The notes under the pieces: model-generated | The model's database searches: none | What the model saw: the letters and a program-made list of their open reading frames with translations, nothing else | Told to the model about the DNA's origin: nothing | Shown: positions 37,916-47,291 of the stretch, one piece after another | How the letters are laid out: every line of letters starts with the position of its first letter | How positions within the stretch are numbered: position 1 is the stretch's first letter | Source of the DNA: an uncultured Roseicyclus sp. | Lineage (GTDB): Bacteria > Pseudomonadota > Alphaproteobacteria > Rhodobacterales > Rhodobacteraceae | Assembly (NCBI GenBank): GCA_947500415.1 | Contig: CANMRT010000001.1 | Coordinates: 584,982 to 648,981 of the forward strand | Length of the DNA: 64,000 nt | Direction: 5' to 3' | Position numbers and translations under genes: made by a program

Positions 37916-38107
37916 ATGAATTACATCCTTGCCATATTGCTGCCGCCGCTTTCGATCTTCCTGGCCGGGCGCGTGATCCTTGGGATCCTAATCGCGCCTG
38001 TATGGTTGTTGGCGATCATCTTTTCGGGTGGGCTGACCCACCCGATGTTTGTGTTGTTGGCGTGGTTCATCATCTTTGAGCGCCGCAATGCGGGCCTGCG
38101 CGACTAG
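37916..38107 (+). CDS. Small hydrophobic membrane protein (YqaE/Pmp3-like)
   Basis: A 63-residue protein with GGAGGT before the ATG. Two membrane segments are visible: YILAILLPPLSIFLAGRVILG and LLAIIFSGGLTHPMFVLLAWFII. The AILLPPL start is typical of YqaE/Pmp3 proteolipids, though the second half is longer than usual. The short basic tail ERRNAGLRD is cytoplasmic. It overlaps the convergent MATE gene by four bases. Confidence 0.72.
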   Translation: MNYILAILLPPLSIFLAGRVILGILIAPVWLLAIIFSGGLTHPMFVLLAWFIIFERRNAGLRD

Positions 38108-39432
38108 GGGGCGGTCAGCCTCCAGAACCGCAGCGGCAGCACGATCGCGGCCACCGCAAGCCCCAGCATATAGCCGACCCAAACGCCCGCCGCGCCGTAG
38201 CCGAGGACGAAGCCGAAGAGGTAGCTTGCCGGTAGGGCCAGCGGCCAATAGGCGGCGAGCGTCACCATTGAGGGCCATGTATTGTCAGACATGCCGCGCA
38301 GGGCCCCGAGGGCCACGCCCTGCACTCCGTCGGCGATTTGCAGCAATGCCACCATCAGGAAGAGGAGTGTGGCAAGCTCCACCACCGCCGGATCGTTCGA
38401 CATGGTCTGGGCCAGCATCCGACCGCCGACAATGAAGACCACCGCCGCGACGGCTTGCCAGAGCGTGACGAGCACGAAGGAGGCTTTCAGGATCGGGCGC
38501 AGGCGGGTGCGTTTGCTGCTGCCGACGGCCTGGCCCACACGGATCGAGGCCGCGCCTGCCATGCCGAGCGGGATCATGTAGGCGACCCCTGCCAGCGCGT
38601 TGACGATCTGGTGGGCGGCGAGCGCCTCGGCCCCCAGCCAACCCATCATCAGGCCCACGACCGCGTAGGCCCCTCCTTCTCCGGCATAGCCGAGACAAAG
38701 GGGCAGGCCTTGCTTGAGTTGGTCCCAAACGTCGCTCCATGCCACCGCGACGCGTTGGCGGTAGGGGGCCATGGAGGGAGACTTCAGCAGGAAGATTGCC
38801 CCGGCCAGAAGCGAGCAGCATTGGGATAGGATCGACGCGAGGCCCGCGCCGAGGAGGCCCCATTCGAAGATGTGGATGAAGGTATAGTTGGCGGGCACGT
38901 TCACGATGACGCCGATGTAGGAAAGGCCCACGGCGATCCAGGGCCGGTCCACCGCGTCGTAGAGGCTTTTGAGGCCGAAGAAGATCGTGAATGGAATGAT
39001 CCAGATCGCCATGGAGACCCAATAGGGCAGCAGGATCGCCAAGACTTCCGCCGGTTGGCCGAGGGGGCCGAGGAGGGGGTAGAAAGCGATCATGATCAGG
39101 GCGGAGCCGCCGCCGCCCACGGCACAGAGCAGGAGGCCGGAGCGCAAGGCAAGGGCCACGCGGGCGGGGTCTTCGGCGCCGTCACCCTGGCTGATCTGCA
39201 CGGAAATGACCGTGATGAGACCCCAAAGCGCCGAGATCAGGATGATGAGAACGGCTGTTGTGATGCCTGCGGCGGCCAGCGGCACGGTGCCAAGGGGCGA
39301 GATCATCGCGGTGTCGACAACCCCGATCAGGAGGGCCGCGGCGAGGCCTGCCATGAGGGGCACGGCCAAGCGGATCAAAGGCCAGAATTCGGCGCGAGTC
39401 GCACCTTGGGAGGGAAGAGTTAGGTCAGTCAT
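38104..39432 (-). CDS. MATE family efflux transporter
   Basis: A 442-residue protein with about twelve membrane helices. The start RAEFWPLIRLAVPLMAGLAAALLIGVVDTAMIS is the MATE pattern, with VVDTAMISPLG in helix 1-2. The second half contains CLGYAGEGGAYAVVGLMMGWLG and GMAGAASIRVGQAVGS. It should export drugs or metabolites with Na+ or H+ entry. Substrate unknown. Confidence 0.92.
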   Translation of the reverse strand: MTDLTLPSQGATRAEFWPLIRLAVPLMAGLAAALLIGVVDTAMISPLGTVPLAAAGITTAVLIILISALWGLITVISVQISQGDGAEDPARVALALRSGLLLCAVGGGGSALIMIAFYPLLGPLGQPAEVLAILLPYWVSMAIWIIPFTIFFGLKSLYDAVDRPWIAVGLSYIGVIVNVPANYTFIHIFEWGLLGAGLASILSQCCSLLAGAIFLLKSPSMAPYRQRVAVAWSDVWDQLKQGLPLCLGYAGEGGAYAVVGLMMGWLGAEALAAHQIVNALAGVAYMIPLGMAGAASIRVGQAVGSSKRTRLRPILKASFVLVTLWQAVAAVVFIVGGRMLAQTMSNDPAVVELATLLFLMVALLQIADGVQGVALGALRGMSDNTWPSMVTLAAYWPLALPASYLFGFVLGYGAAGVWVGYMLGLAVAAIVLPLRFWRLTAP

Positions 39433-39805
39433 GGGTCACCTGCCGGGCGTGTCCGGCGTACTGGATGCTGGCCATGCTCACGCGGGAGCAAGCGGGCAAT
39501 CCTTTGATTTTCAACGGTTTCGACGGTCGGCGGAAATCGCGTTAACCATCGGAGAGGGGCTTAGCCCCGCGTTGGGTGATCCATGTGAACGGTCCTTATG
39601 GGACTATGTCTGTGTGCCGGCTGTTTAGGTGAAGGGCGCGTGGAAGTCGAGAGAGGGTCGCGCGGCATCGGGGCTGACAACAGACACCAGCTGACAGCAA
39701 ACGCCGTGCGGGCTTGGGTTGCGCCAAGATATCAAGGCTTTTCCGAAGCGCCGGGCAATGGTTAGCTTGGTTGTGTAGATTTGATGATTTCCGGACTGAG
39801 GCGAT
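39433..39805. other. Intergenic region, no gene seen
   Basis: About 370 bases upstream of both the MATE gene and the small membrane-protein gene. I find no convincing reading frame, RNA or terminator; it probably holds the two divergent promoters. Confidence 0.4.
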
Positions 39806-40171
39806 ATGAGCAACCGTTATACAATCAAGGCCGGTGAGAGAACGAAGGTCTTCCGGCTGTTTTCCAGCTCGATCCCGAGCACGATCAATTTCGAGGCGCA
39901 GGCGGAGGGAGAGATCTCTGGCACCGTCGAGGTTGACCGCTGGCATTGGTTCACCTGGAAGAAAGAGACCCTTCCATTGCAGGCTAACAACGCGATCGAG
40001 AAGCGGTACGGGGATGCGGATTTCATCATCCACGTGACGCCGGATCAGGATTGCGAGGTTGTCTTTGGCAAAAAAGTCATGGGCGGGGCTTTGTTTGCGA
40101 TCTTGCTGGTGGCGGTGGTGATCGTCGCGATTGCGTTTGTGATGATAGCAGCGACCGCCCCGCCGCAGTGA
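39806..40171 (+). CDS. Hypothetical C-tail-anchored protein
   Basis: A 121-residue protein starting MSNRYTIKAGERTKVFRL. The first 85 residues are polar with beta character (INFEAQAEGEISGTVEVDRWHWFTW). One C-terminal membrane helix (about 92-116, GGALFAILLVAVVIVAIAFVM) and a short tail follow. I do not recognise it; the layout suggests a protein anchored in the inner membrane with a cytoplasmic beta domain. Confidence 0.6.
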   Translation: MSNRYTIKAGERTKVFRLFSSSIPSTINFEAQAEGEISGTVEVDRWHWFTWKKETLPLQANNAIEKRYGDADFIIHVTPDQDCEVVFGKKVMGGALFAILLVAVVIVAIAFVMIAATAPPQ

Positions 40172-40486
40172 GGCGGGGCGCGTGTAAGTTGCGCCTATCA
40201 TTTTCTGAAATTCTCCAAGCGGTCTTGCTACGGATCGAAGATGCACGTTTTGCTTGGACCCGCGCTGGGAAGACCGTCCGCCGAGCGGATTTAGCATTCC
40301 AAATACAGCGTTAGACGATGTCGAATGGCAAATGCGTTTGGTCTGGCGACTTAGTGCTGAAACTGAATTCTGCCGATATGACGGGCATGGCACCGCTGCG
40401 CTTGGTTCGAACGCCGGAATCGGGTATTATTCCTCCTACGATTTTGAATATTTATGAAATTTTTCAAAGCCTTGGAGGGCATTTCC
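40172..40486. other. Intergenic region, no gene seen
   Basis: About 315 bases, AT-richer toward the right. A short open frame at 40318-40503 has no RBS and overlaps the zincin start, so I do not call it. Confidence 0.4.
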
Positions 40487-41317
40487 ATGAGCGAAAACGT
40501 TGAGGAACATCTCGGACAATTTGAACGTGACCCGCTGCGAAAGATCTACAAACGGGACCAGGCGGACGCATTGAGCAAACTTGTGCACGTCTATGGCGGC
40601 GGCGTGGTGTGCGGAACGGACAAGCGCGGTTTTCCGACGCCGGACAATCTGTCTCCATTGGAGCTGATCGTAAACGCGCCGGGCGGCGTTGTGCCGCTGT
40701 GGGCAAAGGGCACGACCCTGCGCTGGCGTTTCCAAGAGGCGTCGATGGCGGTGTTCCGCGACCCTGAGGCTGCCAAGACATACCTGCGACGCCTGTTCGG
40801 TTTGGGCGTCGATCTTTGGGGGACGGGCGTGCCGGTGATCTTCAAGGAGGCGCATGAAAACTGGGATTTCGAGTTTGTTGTGGCCCCGGCGGAAAATTGC
40901 AGCCCGAGCGGCTGCACGCTTGCGCGCGCGTTCTTCCCGGACGCGGGACGGCATGAGTTGATCCTTTTCCCGACGTTGTTCGAGCAATCGCATCAGGAAC
41001 AGGTGGAAACCATGGCCCATGAGTTGGGGCATATCTTTGGTCTGCGCCATTTCTTTGCGGAAGTGTCAGAAGCGGCCTGGCCGTCAGAGCGGTTTGGCGA
41101 ACACAGCAAGTTCAGCATCATGAATTACGGTTCGGACAGTGTGATGACCGACAATGATCGCGATGATCTTGCCGCGCTTTATGCCAGTTTTTGGGATGGA
41201 ACACTCACGCAGATCAACGGCACGCCGCTGGTTGAAGTGCGTCCGTTCAGCTGCACCGGAGGCGTGGAGCCGCCCATGCAGATTGCCGCACGACAGGTTG
41301 CGCAACAGCAGGTCTGA
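40487..41317 (+). CDS. Zincin metallopeptidase (matrixin/astacin-like)
   Basis: A 276-residue protein from the ATG at 40487, with GGAGG 8 bases upstream. The zinc site is complete: HELGHIFGLRHFF gives HExxHxxGxxH, and SIMNYGSDSVMTDND provides the Met-turn. The N-terminal part has LRWRFQEASMAVF and VPVIFKEAHENWDFEF strands typical of matrixin-like catalytic domains. I see no signal peptide or propeptide, so secretion, if any, uses another route, or the enzyme is cytoplasmic. Substrate unknown. Confidence 0.85.
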   Translation: MSENVEEHLGQFERDPLRKIYKRDQADALSKLVHVYGGGVVCGTDKRGFPTPDNLSPLELIVNAPGGVVPLWAKGTTLRWRFQEASMAVFRDPEAAKTYLRRLFGLGVDLWGTGVPVIFKEAHENWDFEFVVAPAENCSPSGCTLARAFFPDAGRHELILFPTLFEQSHQEQVETMAHELGHIFGLRHFFAEVSEAAWPSERFGEHSKFSIMNYGSDSVMTDNDRDDLAALYASFWDGTLTQINGTPLVEVRPFSCTGGVEPPMQIAARQVAQQQV

Positions 41318-41359
41318 GGCGCGGACCGGCGAGACGGCTTGCGGCTGGTTCGGTGCGCG

Positions 41360-42553
41360 TTACTCCGCCGCGATGCGTTCCACTTGCGGGGCATAGCCGT
41401 CTCGGGTCTGTGGTGTTTTGATCCCGAGGGCAGCACCTGCGACTTGCGTGCGCAGGATTTGTGCGGTGCCGCCGCCGATAGTGAACATGCGGACGTCGCG
41501 GTACATGCGTTCCAGCGGTTCGGCATCGGAATAGCCACGCGCGCCGAACATTTGCAGGGCGGTGTTCACGACCTGAATGGCGATTTCGGAGGCGAAGAGT
41601 TTGGCGCGGGCGGCTTGTGCCATGTCGGGAAACGGATCGCTGGATTTGGCCGCTTCGCGCAGCATGAGGCGGGCGGCGTGGATCTGGATGTCCGCGTCGG
41701 CGATCATCCATTGCAGCCCCTGGAACTCGGCCAGGGGACGGCCGAATTGGTGGCGGTCGAGGAGGTAGGCTTTGGCGCGGTCGAGCGCACCTGCGGCGAC
41801 GCCCATGGCGATGGTGCCCGCGCCGACGCGTTGGGAATTATAGGCGTTCATGAGGTCGGCAAAACCGCGGCGGAGGCCCGAGGGGGGCTGCAGTAGCCAG
41901 CGTTCGTGGACTTCGAGGTTTTCGAAATGCAACGTGGCTTCGGGCATGCCGCATAGGCCCATGGTGTGTTCGCGGCCTGCGATTTCGAACCCTTCCGGCG
42001 GGTTCGTGGGGTCGATGTGGACGATGAAACCGCCGATGCCTTGCTCAGCGCCGTGTTCATCGAGGACCCGGGCGAAGATAAGGTGCAGCTTGGAGACGCC
42101 ACCGCCGGTGATCCAATGCTTGGTGCCGTTGAGGATGTAGGTATCGCCGCGCTTGCGGGCGGTGGTCTGCATCTCGGTCGCGGCGGAGCCTGCGTCGGGC
42201 TCGGTGATGCAGATGGCGGGTTTGTCGCCGGCCAGAACGATGGGCGCGCAATGGGCTTTCTGGGCGTCGGTGCCATAGGCCATGACGGCGGAGATGCCGC
42301 CCATGTTGGCCTCCACCACGATGCGGGCGGTCAGCGTGCAGGCCTTGGCGATTTCTTCGACGACTTCCGTGACAGTGAGGTAATCCGCGCCTTGGCCGCC
42401 GTATTCGGTTGGGATCGACATGCCCATGAGGCCCGCCTCGGACAGCTCGGCGACGTTGGGCCATGGGTAGGTGCGGGTGCGGTCCCAATGGGCGGCGCTC
42501 TCGGCGAATTTGGGGGCCAGCGCTTGGGCTTTGGCGAAAAGCGGATGGGTCAT
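41360..42553 (-). CDS. Acyl-CoA dehydrogenase
   Basis: A 397-residue FAD enzyme from the ATG at 42553 (GAGG upstream). It has the three-domain layout: helical start, beta domain with ICITEPDAGSAATEM and GTKHWITGG, and helical C-domain with RHQFGRPLAEFQGLQWMIAD and VVNTALQMFGARGY. It introduces a double bond at C2-C3 of an acyl-CoA. The catalytic Glu cannot be fixed by eye. It is divergent from a LysR regulator, probably its controller. Confidence 0.92.
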   Translation of the reverse strand: MTHPLFAKAQALAPKFAESAAHWDRTRTYPWPNVAELSEAGLMGMSIPTEYGGQGADYLTVTEVVEEIAKACTLTARIVVEANMGGISAVMAYGTDAQKAHCAPIVLAGDKPAICITEPDAGSAATEMQTTARKRGDTYILNGTKHWITGGGVSKLHLIFARVLDEHGAEQGIGGFIVHIDPTNPPEGFEIAGREHTMGLCGMPEATLHFENLEVHERWLLQPPSGLRRGFADLMNAYNSQRVGAGTIAMGVAAGALDRAKAYLLDRHQFGRPLAEFQGLQWMIADADIQIHAARLMLREAAKSSDPFPDMAQAARAKLFASEIAIQVVNTALQMFGARGYSDAEPLERMYRDVRMFTIGGGTAQILRTQVAGAALGIKTPQTRDGYAPQVERIAAE

Positions 42554-42608
42554 GGTGTTTGGCCTCACGTGTCTGTGATGCCTTGACCATACGGAAGCTG
42601 TCGTTCAA

Positions 42609-42629
42609 ATCCATGGAATAAATTTGGAT
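42609..42629. promoter_or_regulatory. LysR-type box ATCCA-N11-TGGAT
   Basis: A perfect inverted repeat, ATCCA (42609-42613) and TGGAT (42625-42629), is spaced by 11 bases. It is centred in the 100-base gap between the acyl-CoA dehydrogenase and the LysR gene. It contains the T-N11-A core expected for LysR-family binding. Confidence 0.7.
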
Positions 42630-42653
42630 GTTAAGTTCAGAAAGTGTGGATTT

Positions 42654-43502
42654 ATGCAGACGCGCAGCTTGCGGACATTGGTGAAGGTGGCGCAGGTCGG
42701 CTCTTTCGTCGGCGCGGCGGAGCAGTTGGGCATGACGCTGAGCGCGCTGTCGATGCAGATGAAGGCGCTGGAGGCGGAGTTGGGGGTGGCGTTGTTTGAC
42801 CGCTCGGTCAGGCCATCGCGCCTGACGCCGGTGGGGCGGTCGGTGGTGGCGGAGGCCGAGGGGGTCTTGGGCCGCGAGGAACGGCTGCTGGAAATCTGCC
42901 GTCCCGGCGACGATTTGGTGGGTTCGTTCAAGTTGGGCTTTGTGAGTACGGCTGCGGTGCGCTTGTTGCCGGGATTCTTGCAGGCGGCACGGGGTGGGCG
43001 GGCGACATTTGCGTTGGAGACGGGATTGAGCGCGGTCATCCAGGAGAAGGTCCTGACCGGGCAGCTGGATGCGGGTGTGGTGACCAATGCGGACGGATTG
43101 CCGGAAGGGCTTTCGGCGCGATTGCTCAGGCGGGAGCCGTTTGTTTTTGCGGTGCACCGGGATGTGGCGGACGACATGGAGCGCCAGACGTTCTTTCACT
43201 TCATGCCGGGCACGGGGATCGGGAAGCTGATTGCCGGCGCGATGGGGAGCCCGCGCGATGTGGTCGTTCTGGATAACCTTGAGGCGATCATGGAATGCGT
43301 CTGCGCGGGGCTTGGCTATACGCTAATGCCGGTGCCGGATGTGGAGCGGTATTTGACTGATGATGTGGTCATGTTGCCGGGGCCGGAGGGCTTGCAGCGT
43401 CGGCTGGAGCTGGTGGTGCGCAAGGGGAGCGCGCTGGCACGGCGGGAAAAGGCGTTGGCGCGGTTGTTTGGAGTGCTTGCGGCGGAGAACGCTGCGCCGT
43501 AG
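42654..43502 (+). CDS. LysR family transcriptional regulator
   Basis: A 282-residue regulator from the ATG at 42654. The N-terminal winged helix is SLRTLVKVAQVGSFVGAAEQLGMTLSALSMQMKALEAELGVALFDRSVRPSRLTPVG. A periplasmic-binding-type effector domain follows (GSFKLGFVSTAAVRLLPGFL ... GLGYTLMPVPDVERYL). It probably activates the divergent acyl-CoA dehydrogenase gene in response to a metabolite, and represses itself. Confidence 0.92.
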   Translation: MQTRSLRTLVKVAQVGSFVGAAEQLGMTLSALSMQMKALEAELGVALFDRSVRPSRLTPVGRSVVAEAEGVLGREERLLEICRPGDDLVGSFKLGFVSTAAVRLLPGFLQAARGGRATFALETGLSAVIQEKVLTGQLDAGVVTNADGLPEGLSARLLRREPFVFAVHRDVADDMERQTFFHFMPGTGIGKLIAGAMGSPRDVVVLDNLEAIMECVCAGLGYTLMPVPDVERYLTDDVVMLPGPEGLQRRLELVVRKGSALARREKALARLFGVLAAENAAP

Positions 43503-43532
43503 AAGGCGGCGAAATGGCCGGAGGGTGCGAGC

Positions 43533-44630
43533 ATGGGTTTCAAGATGGGTATCGTGGGGCTGCCGAATGTGGGCAAATCCACCCTTTTCAACGCGCTGAC
43601 CAAGACGGCGGCGGCGCAGGCGGCGAATTTTCCGTTTTGCACCATTGAGCCCAATGTGGGCGACGTGGCAGTGCCCGATGCGCGGCTCGACAAGCTGGCC
43701 GCGATTGCGGCGTCGAAAAGCATTGTGCCGACGCGGATGACCTTTGTGGATATTGCGGGGCTGGTGAAGGGCGCGTCGAAGGGCGAGGGCCTTGGCAACC
43801 AGTTTCTCGCCAATATCCGCGAGACAGACGCGATTGCCCATGTGCTGCGCTGTTTTGAGGACGGCGACGTGACACATGTGGATGGGCGCGTGGACCCGGT
43901 GGCCGATGCCGAGACAATTGAGACGGAGCTGATGCTGGCCGATCTGGAGAGCATCGAAAAGCGGTTGGTCAATATCGTGCGCAAGGTGCGCGGCGGCGAC
44001 AAGGAAGCGGTTCAGTCTCAACGTCTGATGGAGGCGGCGAAGGCAGCGTTGGAAAACGGCCAGCCCGCGCGCACGGTCGAAGTGGATGCTGAAGACGCGA
44101 AGGCCTGGGGGATGTTGCAACTGCTGACCGCGAAGCCGGTTTTGTACGTGTGCAATGTTGAGGAAGAGAACGCAGGTTCCGGCAACTCGCAGTCCGAGCG
44201 GGTTGCCGAGATGGCGGCAGCACAGGGCAATAGCCATGTGGTGATTTCCGCCAAGATCGAGGAAGAGATTGCGCAGCTGTCCGCGGAGGATGCGGAGATG
44301 TTCCTTGAGGAACTGGGGCTGGAAGAGGCCGGGTTGGACCGGTTGATCCGCGCGGGCTACGAGTTGTTGCAGTTGCAGACGTATTTTACGGTTGGGCCGA
44401 AAGAGGCGCGCGCCTGGACGATCAAAGAGGGCACGCTGGCCCCGGCGGCGGCGGGTGTGATCCATGGGGATTTCGAGGCGAAATTCATCCGGGCGGAGAC
44501 GATTGCTTACGATGATTTCGTCGCCTTGGGTGGGGAGAACGCGGCCAAGGATGCGGGCAAGATGCGCGCGGAAGGCAAAGGGTATGTGGTGAAGGACGGG
44601 GACGTTCTGCACATCCTTCACAGCGGGTAG
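43533..44630 (+). CDS. ychF: Redox-regulated ATPase YchF (Obg family)
   Basis: A 365-residue TRAFAC P-loop protein, normal length, with GGAGGG before the ATG. G1 is GLPNVGKST, the switch region FVDIAGLVKGASKGEGLGNQFL is present, and the altered G4 CNVEEEN explains the preference for ATP over GTP in this family. A coiled-coil insert follows G3, and the TGS domain lies near the C-terminus (LQTYFTVGPKEARAWTIKEG). It associates with ribosomes and stress responses. Confidence 0.96.
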   Translation: MGFKMGIVGLPNVGKSTLFNALTKTAAAQAANFPFCTIEPNVGDVAVPDARLDKLAAIAASKSIVPTRMTFVDIAGLVKGASKGEGLGNQFLANIRETDAIAHVLRCFEDGDVTHVDGRVDPVADAETIETELMLADLESIEKRLVNIVRKVRGGDKEAVQSQRLMEAAKAALENGQPARTVEVDAEDAKAWGMLQLLTAKPVLYVCNVEEENAGSGNSQSERVAEMAAAQGNSHVVISAKIEEEIAQLSAEDAEMFLEELGLEEAGLDRLIRAGYELLQLQTYFTVGPKEARAWTIKEGTLAPAAAGVIHGDFEAKFIRAETIAYDDFVALGGENAAKDAGKMRAEGKGYVVKDGDVLHILHSG

Positions 44631-44726
44631 GGGGCTAGCCCGCGTCGCCTGAGGGCGACTCCCTCAAGGTTTTTCTGGCAAGATGAAGGGGCGGGTTGCG
44701 CGCCCTTTGGCCCGAGGGGATGATAA

Positions 44727-45203
44727 ATGAACCATCTTGAGGAATTCGTCGCGCGTCCCGTGCAGGCTTTGCCCTTGGTGGAGCAGGACGGGTGGCGGTT
44801 GAAGCGGTACGCTATCCTTGCGGAGGGGCGGGCTTTTGATGCCGCTGTGGCGGAGGCTGCGAGCCGCGAGGCGTTGCGCCGTTTGCCTGCTGCGAGTGCA
44901 TTGAGCGATGCGGATGGCAACCACGGGGTTGGTTTGCAGATCGTGCACTTCGCGCAGGTCGCCGTGGTCTCGCCCGTCTTTTATTGGCAATGGGGCAGCG
45001 TGTTGGCGCGGATCGATCAGTTGCGGGCGCAATGGGCCGAGCCGGAGGTGTTTGAGACCGGGGTTGCGGAGGTTGTGGGCTGCATCTGGGAGATGGAGGT
45101 CGTGGCTTTTGAGATGGACCTTTGGAAGCGCACAATGCTCGGCGCAGATGGCGCACCGGAGGATCGGTTGGCGCGGTATTTGGGCACTCATTTGGGGGAG
45201 TGA
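44727..45203 (+). CDS. Conserved hypothetical protein
   Basis: A 158-residue protein that I do not recognise. It begins MNHLEEFVARPVQALPLV. It contains a regular alpha/beta pattern (WRLKRYAILAEG, VGLQIVHFAQVAVVSPVFYWQWG) and ends in DRLARYLGTHLGE. It has no signal peptide or membrane segment. GGGGATGATAA lies before the ATG. Confidence 0.62.
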   Translation: MNHLEEFVARPVQALPLVEQDGWRLKRYAILAEGRAFDAAVAEAASREALRRLPAASALSDADGNHGVGLQIVHFAQVAVVSPVFYWQWGSVLARIDQLRAQWAEPEVFETGVAEVVGCIWEMEVVAFEMDLWKRTMLGADGAPEDRLARYLGTHLGE

Positions 45204-45212
45204 TCCGCGCGG

Positions 45213-46052
45213 CTAGTCGTCTTCGGTACTCTGGGGCGTTTGCCGTCGTTCCATGACGCGTTGGGCGTAGAGGGGCGGCAGGGTGGGCGCGGCTTCGCGC
45301 ATCTGGGCCACGCGCGCTTCGGCGCCTGAAAGAAGCTCAGGGATGATCCGCGTCTCGGGCATGTTTTTCCAGTATTTCACCGGCATCTCGGACCGCATGG
45401 CGGAGATCTTCACGCGGGCGGGGTTGAAGATGGAGCGGTAGTATTCGGTCCAAAGATCCTCGGTTGCGTCCTCCGGCAGATCGGGGCGGGGGGCGGGTTC
45501 CTCAAAGGTGAGTTTGCGGTCTTCGAACCGGGCGGTGACGTCGGGGGTGGCGATGAGCCAATCCATGTCGCCGAAACGACGCGCGAAGAAGGGCGTGCCG
45601 GGTTGGACAGTGTGGTGGGTCGGTTCAAACCAGGCGGCGAAGCGGGGGCGGGGGCAGTTTGTGGGGAGTTCCCGGAAGCGGACGAAGGCGTGCATCTTGT
45701 GGATGCAGCGGCCAACGTTCTTGGAGAGGCGGCGCAGTTTGGCCATGCCCGCATCGCCGGGGTCAGACAGGAGCGCGGGGGTTTCGCGGGTGCGGATTAA
45801 GGCCGTGTAGAGGAGCGCGAAACGCTCGGGGTCGGCGTGCCAGACAACGCTGTCTGCCAGTTGCGCGAAGGCTTTGGGCACTGTGAGGGTGCCCGTTGCT
45901 TCGGGCAGGAGGGCGGCGTCGAAAAGCGACGGCGTGGCGGTGTCGAAGGCCCAATCTATGGCTTCGGGCGAGATGTTGTTGGTGAGGGCCGCGCGGGCAG
46001 CGTTGCGCCACGCCTTGGCGGTGCCGATGCGGGGTAAGGTGACGCGGTACAT
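45213..46052 (-). CDS. DUF4130 putative DNA-repair protein (TIGR03915 type)
   Basis: A 279-residue protein, the usual partner of the radical-SAM gene just upstream. Visible family features are the DAALLPEAT-type N-terminal region, the LRRLSKNVGRCIHKMHAFVRFRE core, FAAWFEPTHHTVQPGTPFFARRFGDMDWLIATP and the YWKNMPETRIIPEL motif near the end. DUF4130 is also found fused to uracil-DNA glycosylases of the UdgX type; here it stands alone. Start and upstream stop overlap by one base (TGATG). Confidence 0.88.
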   Translation of the reverse strand: MYRVTLPRIGTAKAWRNAARAALTNNISPEAIDWAFDTATPSLFDAALLPEATGTLTVPKAFAQLADSVVWHADPERFALLYTALIRTRETPALLSDPGDAGMAKLRRLSKNVGRCIHKMHAFVRFRELPTNCPRPRFAAWFEPTHHTVQPGTPFFARRFGDMDWLIATPDVTARFEDRKLTFEEPAPRPDLPEDATEDLWTEYYRSIFNPARVKISAMRSEMPVKYWKNMPETRIIPELLSGAEARVAQMREAAPTLPPLYAQRVMERRQTPQSTEDD

Positions 46053-47287
46053 CAGATGAGCTGGAGTTGCTGCGGTTGCGGCGCGAAGCGGGCGCGCAGG
46101 TTGGCCTCATCCGTGAGGGTGCGCGGGGTCCAGCCGCCGGCGGTGATGAAGGCGCGGGCGTTCTTCATGTTGGCGCCCATCCGCATTAGGTCTTCATAGC
46201 GGATGGTGCGGTGGCGGCGGGTTTTCAGGATACGGCCGACAGTTTTGGTGCCGAAGCCTGGGACGCGCAGAAGCAGCGCCTTGTCGGCGCGGTTCACGTC
46301 GACGGGAAACACGGCGCGGTGTTTGAGGGCCCAGGCGAGTTTGGGGTCGATTTCGAGGTCGAGATTGCCGTCCTTCGCGGGGTCCGTGATTTCATCAACG
46401 GTGAAATCGTAGAAGCGCAGCAGCCAATCGGCCTGATAGAGGCGGTGTTCGCGGATGAGCGGCGGCTTGATCAAAGGCAGCGCGGCGGAGCTGTCGGGGA
46501 TGGGTGAGAAAGCGGAATAGTAAACGCGGCCAAGGCGATAGTCGGAATAGAGGCTGTTGGCGCGCACGAGGATGGTGGCGTCATTCGCGCCATCGGCACC
46601 GACAATCATCTGCGTGGATTGACCGGCGGGGGCGAAGCGGGCGGGGCGCTTGCCGGTGTGGGATTTGTCGCGGGAGGCCTCGCGCAGCGCGCGCACGTCG
46701 CCCATGGCGCCGCGGATTGTGGCGGGGTCCTTTTCCGGCGCATAGGTTTTCACGGCGCGGTCGGTGGGGAGTTCGACGTTGATGGAGAGGCGATCGGCGT
46801 GGCGGCCGGCCTCTTCGATCAGTTCCGGGGATGCGTCGGGGATGGTCTTGAGGTGGATGTAGCCGCGAAAGTTGTGATCCTCGCGTAGGGTGCGGGCGAT
46901 CAGAACCATCTGCTCCATCGTGTCGTCGGGGCTTCTGATAATGCCGGAGGAGAGGAAGAGGCCTTCGATGTAGTTGCGGCGATAGAAGCTGATGGTGAGG
47001 TCCACGACTTCTTGCACGCTGAACCGGGCGCGGGGGGTGTTGGAGGACACGCGGTTCACGCAATAGGCGCAGTCGTAGATGCAGAAATTGGTCATCAGGA
47101 TCTTGAGCAGGCTGATGCAGCGGCCATCGGGGGCATAGGCGTGGCAGATGCCGGTGCCGCCAGTGGAACCTAGGCCTTTGCCATCGCGGCTGTCACGCCG
47201 CACAGAGCCCGAGGATGCGCAGGAGGCATCGTAGCGGGCGGCATCGGCGAGGATGGCGAGTTTCTCTTGAACGTTGCGCTTTACCAT
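46052..47287 (-). CDS. Putative DNA modification/repair radical SAM protein (TIGR03916 type)
   Basis: A 411-residue protein from the ATG at 47287. The 4Fe-4S site is CIYDCAYC (Cx3Cx2C), followed by the radical-SAM barrel with FLSSGIIRSPDDTMEQM and RLSINVELPT. The C-terminal third has a helix-hairpin-helix, VDVNRADKALLLRVPGFGTKTVGRIL, expected to bind DNA without sequence preference. The gene is coupled to the DUF4130 gene. Two SOS-type boxes lie immediately upstream. Confidence 0.9.
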   Translation of the reverse strand: MVKRNVQEKLAILADAARYDASCASSGSVRRDSRDGKGLGSTGGTGICHAYAPDGRCISLLKILMTNFCIYDCAYCVNRVSSNTPRARFSVQEVVDLTISFYRRNYIEGLFLSSGIIRSPDDTMEQMVLIARTLREDHNFRGYIHLKTIPDASPELIEEAGRHADRLSINVELPTDRAVKTYAPEKDPATIRGAMGDVRALREASRDKSHTGKRPARFAPAGQSTQMIVGADGANDATILVRANSLYSDYRLGRVYYSAFSPIPDSSAALPLIKPPLIREHRLYQADWLLRFYDFTVDEITDPAKDGNLDLEIDPKLAWALKHRAVFPVDVNRADKALLLRVPGFGTKTVGRILKTRRHRTIRYEDLMRMGANMKNARAFITAGGWTPRTLTDEANLRARFAPQPQQLQLI

Positions 47288-47291
47288 AAAT

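Noticed and set aside
42057-43199. 380-codon open frame spanning the acyl-CoA dehydrogenase and LysR genes
   Set aside because: Crosses two real genes and their promoter; Arg/His-rich translation.
43323-44621. 432-codon open frame opposite ychF
   Set aside because: It is antisense to a clear ychF with all G motifs, and its translation is His/Arg/Leu-rich without domains, typical of a GC-rich shadow.
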